Below, one piece after another: positions 29,835 to 33,648 of a stretch of 33,648 bases of DNA. A program made the position numbers and the translations under genes. Where the stretch lies: contig JACPWG010000179.1 of NCBI GenBank assembly GCA_016197205.1, positions 1 to 33,648 of the forward strand, in the 5' to 3' direction. The first letter of the stretch is position 1; the number at the start of each line of letters is the position of its first letter. This DNA comes from Planctomycetota bacterium (GTDB lineage Bacteria > Planctomycetota > MHYJ01 > WSZJ01 > JACPWG01). The notes below the pieces were generated by a model. That model did not search any database, was not told where the DNA came from, and saw only the letters and a list, made by a program, of their open reading frames with translations.

Positions 29835-32800
29835 CTACTTGCGCAGTGCGCCCTTGAGGCGCGCCAAGAGCCCGCCCCAACGCGGGTCGTCGTGCAGCGG
29901 GGCGAGGTCGGTGTCCGCCGCGACGTGCGTCGCGTCCGACCAGCCGAGGTCGATGGCCTTGCCGAGTTGTTCGAAAGCGGCCGTGCGCAGGCGTGCCTCC
30001 TCCGCAGGGTCCGTCGGCCTCGCCGGGGCTTTCGGGCCGTCGTGGCCGGCGCTTGCCAGGGCGAGGATGCAGGCGAGGTTGTAGTGCGCACCCGCGAGCA
30101 CGGCCGACAGGCGGCTCTCGGGCTCGAAAACCGAACGCGGCGCGGAAGCGGTCACGCCGGCGTCGGCGACCGCGCGGAGCGCGCGCTCGAGCAGGGGGCG
30201 GGCGGTCGCGTAGTCTCCCCGCTCGACCGCGCTCGTGGCCGTATCCAGGTCGGCCGCCCAATCCGGCGCGGCGTGCTCGGGGTGCATGGCGTGTGCGATG
30301 CCGCTCGCCTGGAGCTTGCCGAGCAGGTCCACGGCCGTCCTTCGATACGGCCAATCGGCGGGGGCCACCGCAAGCGTCTGCCGAAGGTCGGCGATCGTGC
30401 CGTCCAGGTCCCGTTTCCCCTGCCTTGCCAAGGCACGGTTGTAGTAGGCGAGCACGTTCTCGGGGGCGAGCCGGATCGCCTCCGTGAAGTCGGCGATGGC
30501 GAGGTCCGGGTCTCCCTTTACCTGCCAGGCCGAACCGCGGTTGACGTAGGCCGCGTCGCACCGCGGGTCGAGCCGCAACGCCTCCGTCTGGTCGGCGATC
30601 GCGCCTTCGAGGTCGCCTTTGGCTTGCCGTGCGCTGCCGCGATTGACGAAGGCGGCCGCGTCCTGGGGATTCACGCGGATCGCCTCTTTGAAATCCGCGA
30701 TGGCGCCGTCGAGGTCGCGTCGGCTTTGGCGCAGGACGCCGCGGTTGTAGTACGCGGTCGTATGTAGCGGATCGAGGCGGATGGCCTCCGAGAAGTCCGT
30801 GATCGCCTCGTCCACCTGGCCGTTGTCTTGCAGCGCGAAGCCTCGATTGCAATGGACCACCGCCAGCTTCGGGTCGAGGCGAAGGGCCTCGCGGAAGTCG
30901 GCGAGCGCGCCCCGCAGGTCACCGGCGCGATGCCGCGAGAGCCCGCGGGCGCTGTACGCGAGCGCGTTCGTCGGGTCGAGTCGGAGAGCCTCGGTCTGGT
31001 CGGCGATCGCCCCCTTCCAGTCGTGCAGCAGTTCTCTCGCATTGCCGCGATTGTAGTAGGCCGCGGCGTAGCCCGGGTTGATGCGCACGACCTCGCCGTA
31101 TTCCACGATGGCGGCCTCCAGGTCCCCCTTGTCTCTCCACGCATGGGCGCGATTGAATCTGGCCGACGCGCACCGCGGGTCGATCCGCACGACCTCCGTG
31201 TAATCCGCGATCGCCCCCTCGAGGTCGCCGTTTCGCCCGCGGAGGTTGCCGCGTTCCAAGAGAGCCCGCGCGAAGCGCGGCCGGATGGCGAGCGCCTTCT
31301 CCAGGTACAGCTTCTGGGAGTCCGGCACGATGAGCGACAGCACCCACGCGCACTCCTCGTTGGAGTCGTGCTCCAGGCCCGCCAGGAGGCTCGCAGCCGC
31401 CTCTTTCCCGCGGCCCGAGACGAAGGCCTCCATCCCCTCCGCGAGCCGGAGCGCGTCCGCGGTCTCTTCCGCGGAGCCGCGCCATTCGATGTCGCCCGCG
31501 GAGAAGAGGAACTCGGCCAGCGCCTGTTCCCGCCACCGTGCGGCGGTGTCGGTGGCCTTCGTCTTGGCTTCCGGGTCCGAGTGCCCGTAGAGCGCGTCGA
31601 ACGACCGCTCCAGGTACACGCGCCCCAACGACCGGCGTGCGGCCTTGCCGCGCTCCGTGCCCAGAAGCTCGATCGCCCGCTTCAGGTCCTTCTCCGCTTC
31701 GGACAGGTCCTGGCTCTGCGCTTCGATGCGGCCGCGGGTCTCGTAGCTCCAGCCGTAGTTCGGGTCCTTCGCGAGAGCCTCGTCGCAGGCCTTCAGCGCC
31801 TCCGCGCGCTTTTCATGGTAGCGCTCGAGCGGGATCCCCGGAGAGTAGAGGACCGCCTTCCCCTCCCGCCACAGGCTCTCCGCCCGCGAGAGCATCGCTT
31901 CCATTTCACGTTCGCGCGCCGTGAGGGAGACCGTCTGCTTCGCCAGCTTTTCCGCGCGGCGTGACTCGTCGCGCGCCTCCCGCGCGAAGAAGGCGTAGAT
32001 GCCGAGCCCGGCGGCGAGCGCGCAGGCGCCCGTGACGGGGAGGAGGACTCGCCGATGCTTCACGGCCTTGCGCAGCAGGCGTGCGGCGGCCGAAAGGGGC
32101 CGGGCCGCAATGGGGTCGCCGCCGAGGAACCGGCCGAGGTCGGCCGCCAGCGCGGCCGCGGTGGGGTAGCGGCGGCGACGGTCGCGCTCCATGCACTTGA
32201 GGCAGATCGTTTCCAGCTCGCGGTCGACGCGCGGGTTGAGCTGCCGCGGCGGGGGCGGGTCGTGCCGGGCGACCTTGAGCACGATCTCCAACGGCGTGCT
32301 CCCCTCGTAGGGCGGCCGGCCGGTGAGCATTTCGTACAGGATGGCGCCGAGCTGGTACACGTCGCTCGCCGCGTCGACTTCGCGCACGCGGCCTTGCGCC
32401 AGCTCCGGGCTCATGTAGGCGGGCGTGCCCAGGATCGCGCCGGTGCGTGTGCCGCCGGCCTCCCCTTCGACGTCCATCAATTTGGCCAGGCCGAAGTCCA
32501 TGATCTTCAGGCGGCCGGTCCCGTCGCGAATGACGTTCGCCGGCTTGAGATCGCGATGGACCACGCCCGCCTCGTGCGCGACCTGGAGGGCCTCGGCGAG
32601 CTCCCGGGTGATGGCCGCCGCCGTCGCCGCGGCCTTGGCGCCGCCGGCCTGACGGCCGAACTCGACGGGGTCTTTGAGGAGCTTGTCGAGGGTCCGGCCC
32701 TCCACGTACTCCATCGCGAAGTAGGTCTTCCCCTCCGCCACGCCGATGTCGTGCACCGAGACGATGCCGGGGTGCTTGAGCCGCGCGGCCGCTTGGGCCT

Positions 32801-33179
32801 CCCGGTGAAAGCGTTCGAGCGCCTCGGGGGAGGCGTCGATGCCGGCGAGCAGGACCTTGACCGCGAAGTGCGTTTTCAGGAGCGGGTGATAGGCCTTGTA
32901 GACGATGCCCATGCCGCCGCGGCCGAGCTCCTGGACCAACTCGTATTTTCCGAGCGTCCTGGGCGTGGATGCGGACTCGCTCGTCGCCGGCCGGCGCGGC
33001 GGCTGTTCTGTCGAGCCCGCGGACTGCGTGGTATCCGCGATCCCGAAGGCGGTCGGCGTGGAATCGGCCGCGTGCGCCGCGCCCGGCAGGCAGGGGCCGG
33101 GCAGGAGCACGGTCGTTCCCACCGAGGGCGGCGCTTCGCCGGCGGGGCCTTCGGGCGTGCGCTCAGCGGCGGAGGACAT
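29835..33179 (-). CDS. Transmembrane Ser/Thr protein kinase with C-terminal TPR array
   Basis: A 1114-residue protein. The ATG has AAGGA about nine bases upstream. Residues 1-75 are a disordered Pro/Ser/Thr-rich tail. The kinase domain (79-350) is complete: GRGGMG 86-91, K108, HRDLKPAN 208-215, DFG 228-230, SPE 257-259. A TM helix at about 378-398 follows, then a coiled-coil-like charged part (400-440). After a helical region, nine near-perfect 34-residue TPRs span about 640-946 (consensus GDLEGAIADxTEALRLDP, AYYNRG). The last 160 residues are a less ordered helical end. Kinase-TPR proteins of this build are typical of planctomycetes; the TPRs should recruit partners on the far side of the membrane. 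The FHA activator in this window is a conceivable phospho-target. Confidence 0.93.
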   Translation of the reverse strand: MSSAAERTPEGPAGEAPPSVGTTVLLPGPCLPGAAHAADSTPTAFGIADTTQSAGSTEQPPRRPATSESASTPRTLGKYELVQELGRGGMGIVYKAYHPLLKTHFAVKVLLAGIDASPEALERFHREAQAAARLKHPGIVSVHDIGVAEGKTYFAMEYVEGRTLDKLLKDPVEFGRQAGGAKAAATAAAITRELAEALQVAHEAGVVHRDLKPANVIRDGTGRLKIMDFGLAKLMDVEGEAGGTRTGAILGTPAYMSPELAQGRVREVDAASDVYQLGAILYEMLTGRPPYEGSTPLEIVLKVARHDPPPPRQLNPRVDRELETICLKCMERDRRRRYPTAAALAADLGRFLGGDPIAARPLSAAARLLRKAVKHRRVLLPVTGACALAAGLGIYAFFAREARDESRRAEKLAKQTVSLTAREREMEAMLSRAESLWREGKAVLYSPGIPLERYHEKRAEALKACDEALAKDPNYGWSYETRGRIEAQSQDLSEAEKDLKRAIELLGTERGKAARRSLGRVYLERSFDALYGHSDPEAKTKATDTAARWREQALAEFLFSAGDIEWRGSAEETADALRLAEGMEAFVSGRGKEAAASLLAGLEHDSNEECAWVLSLIVPDSQKLYLEKALAIRPRFARALLERGNLRGRNGDLEGAIADYTEVVRIDPRCASARFNRAHAWRDKGDLEAAIVEYGEVVRINPGYAAAYYNRGNARELLHDWKGAIADQTEALRLDPTNALAYSARGLSRHRAGDLRGALADFREALRLDPKLAVVHCNRGFALQDNGQVDEAITDFSEAIRLDPLHTTAYYNRGVLRQSRRDLDGAIADFKEAIRVNPQDAAAFVNRGSARQAKGDLEGAIADQTEALRLDPRCDAAYVNRGSAWQVKGDPDLAIADFTEAIRLAPENVLAYYNRALARQGKRDLDGTIADLRQTLAVAPADWPYRRTAVDLLGKLQASGIAHAMHPEHAAPDWAADLDTATSAVERGDYATARPLLERALRAVADAGVTASAPRSVFEPESRLSAVLAGAHYNLACILALASAGHDGPKAPARPTDPAEEARLRTAAFEQLGKAIDLGWSDATHVAADTDLAPLHDDPRWGGLLARLKGALRK

Positions 33180-33237
33180 GTGGGGCGTCCTTTCTCAGCG
33201 CGGAGTTCGATCGAAGGGCTGCGGCAATTCTCGACGA

Positions 33238-33357
33238 CTACGGCAAGCGCGTCTTCACTTCGCGAAGGATGTCCGACGCGAATTGAAGCGCCTGCTCCGC
33301 CTCTTGCGATGCTCGGCAGCGCCGTCCCAGGCGGTCACGCGTCGGGGTATCACACAA
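33238..33357 (-). pseudogene. Possible small ORF or gene remnant upstream of the kinase-TPR gene
   Basis: A 39-codon frame from TTG at 33357 to TAG at 33238. Its end (AEQALQFASDILREVKTRLP) is amphipathic and has coding-like third positions, mostly G or C. There is no ATG or GTG start and an in-frame stop lies just upstream, so it may be the tail of a decayed gene or a leader peptide ending 58 bp before the kinase. Low confidence. Confidence 0.2.
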
Positions 33358-33428
33358 ACGTGTAGTGGGCCTTCAAGGTCGTGCCGGTAGGTCCTTCGTT
33401 TCCGTCGCAGGCGCGTCCCGCGTGGAAA

Positions 33429-33455
33429 CCGAACCGCGACCGTGAGGGAGCGGTC
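33429..33455. repeat. Repeat B copy 4
   Basis: Copy of the motif in the orientation GAACCGCGACCGTGAGGGAG. It forms an inverted pair with the copy at 33567-33592, 111 bp away. The rest of 33180-33648 has no convincing gene; an Arg-rich frame there is made of the two repeats. Confidence 0.85.
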
Positions 33456-33566
33456 TGGGGGCATTCTGCCATGACCTACGGTTCGAGGCCGCCGACCCGC
33501 ATGGGAACGCCCTGCGAACCCACCGGGCAGCGAGGTCGAATCCGCGGCTCTGGAAGAACGCGCGGA

Positions 33567-33592
33567 GACCGCTCCCTCACGGTCGCGGTTCC
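33567..33592. repeat. Repeat B copy 5
   Basis: Copy of the motif in the orientation ACCGCTCCCTCACGGTCGCG, inverted relative to copy 4, so the two could pair as a long-range stem. Confidence 0.85.
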
Positions 33593-33648
33593 GTGTGTCC
33601 GTCGCGGACCCGTTCCGCTTCAATCGTCCCCATGTCGTGCACCCCCAG

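Noticed and set aside
30360..31280. Regular repeats that could suggest a CRISPR array
   Set aside because: The 102-bp period encodes TPRs in frame; there are no spacers and no cas genes.
33255..33623. A 122-codon Arg-rich minus-strand frame at the right end
   Set aside because: Much of it is translation of the two repeat B copies (NRDREGA and RSLTVAV words); no domain.

Overview
The window is GC-rich, densely coded bacterial chromosome, most likely from a planctomycete (Planctomycetota). The case rests on gene content: large Ser/Thr kinases fused to TPR, cyclase and SUMF1-type domains, a double zinc-ribbon membrane protein, HExxH peptidases of the DUF1570-like kind, a secreted YD-repeat giant, and gene starts with clear Shine-Dalgarno sites. 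A myxobacterial or acidobacterial origin is less likely but cannot be excluded from sequence alone. I saw no rRNA or tRNA genes, CRISPR array, transposase or phage genes.

Left part (1-9.2 kb): a minus-strand two-gene polymorphic toxin operon. A 2115-residue secreted protein (signal peptide, FN3-like domains, YD/RHS shell) ends in a DddA-like (SCP1.201-family) deaminase domain, and an Imm1-type immunity gene follows 12 bp later. This is a predicted Sec-exported toxin that deaminates cytosine in double-stranded DNA, with its antidote. Next comes an FHA-AAA+-Fis sigma-54 activator with an unusual GAFDGA loop and a near-consensus sigma-70 promoter.

Middle (9.5-19.6 kb): a plus-strand pair made of a small anchored protein and a membrane-anchored six-heme cytochrome c; two tandem minus-strand HExxH metallopeptidases; a YfaP-like beta protein; a zinc-ribbon/Yip1-like membrane protein; and a diguanylate cyclase with a cyclic-nucleotide-binding sensor domain.

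Right part (19.9-33.6 kb): a Wzx-type flippase; a 1269-residue kinase-cyclase-kinase-TM-InlB-like-SUMF1 fusion; a MazEF-like toxin-antitoxin pair with a 104-nt overlap; a minus-strand stress cluster (tandem universal stress protein, two small unknown proteins, a CBS-pair protein); and a large kinase-TPR protein. The neighbouring cNMP-sensing diguanylate cyclase, cyclase-kinase and kinase suggest a signalling-rich locus, but a shared circuit is inference.

Three families of short dispersed palindromic elements fill the gaps: a 76-bp dumbbell (two copies), a roughly 153-bp MITE-like element with internally palindromic ends (one good copy, one decayed), and a 26-bp motif (five copies), three of which lie at gene 3' ends.
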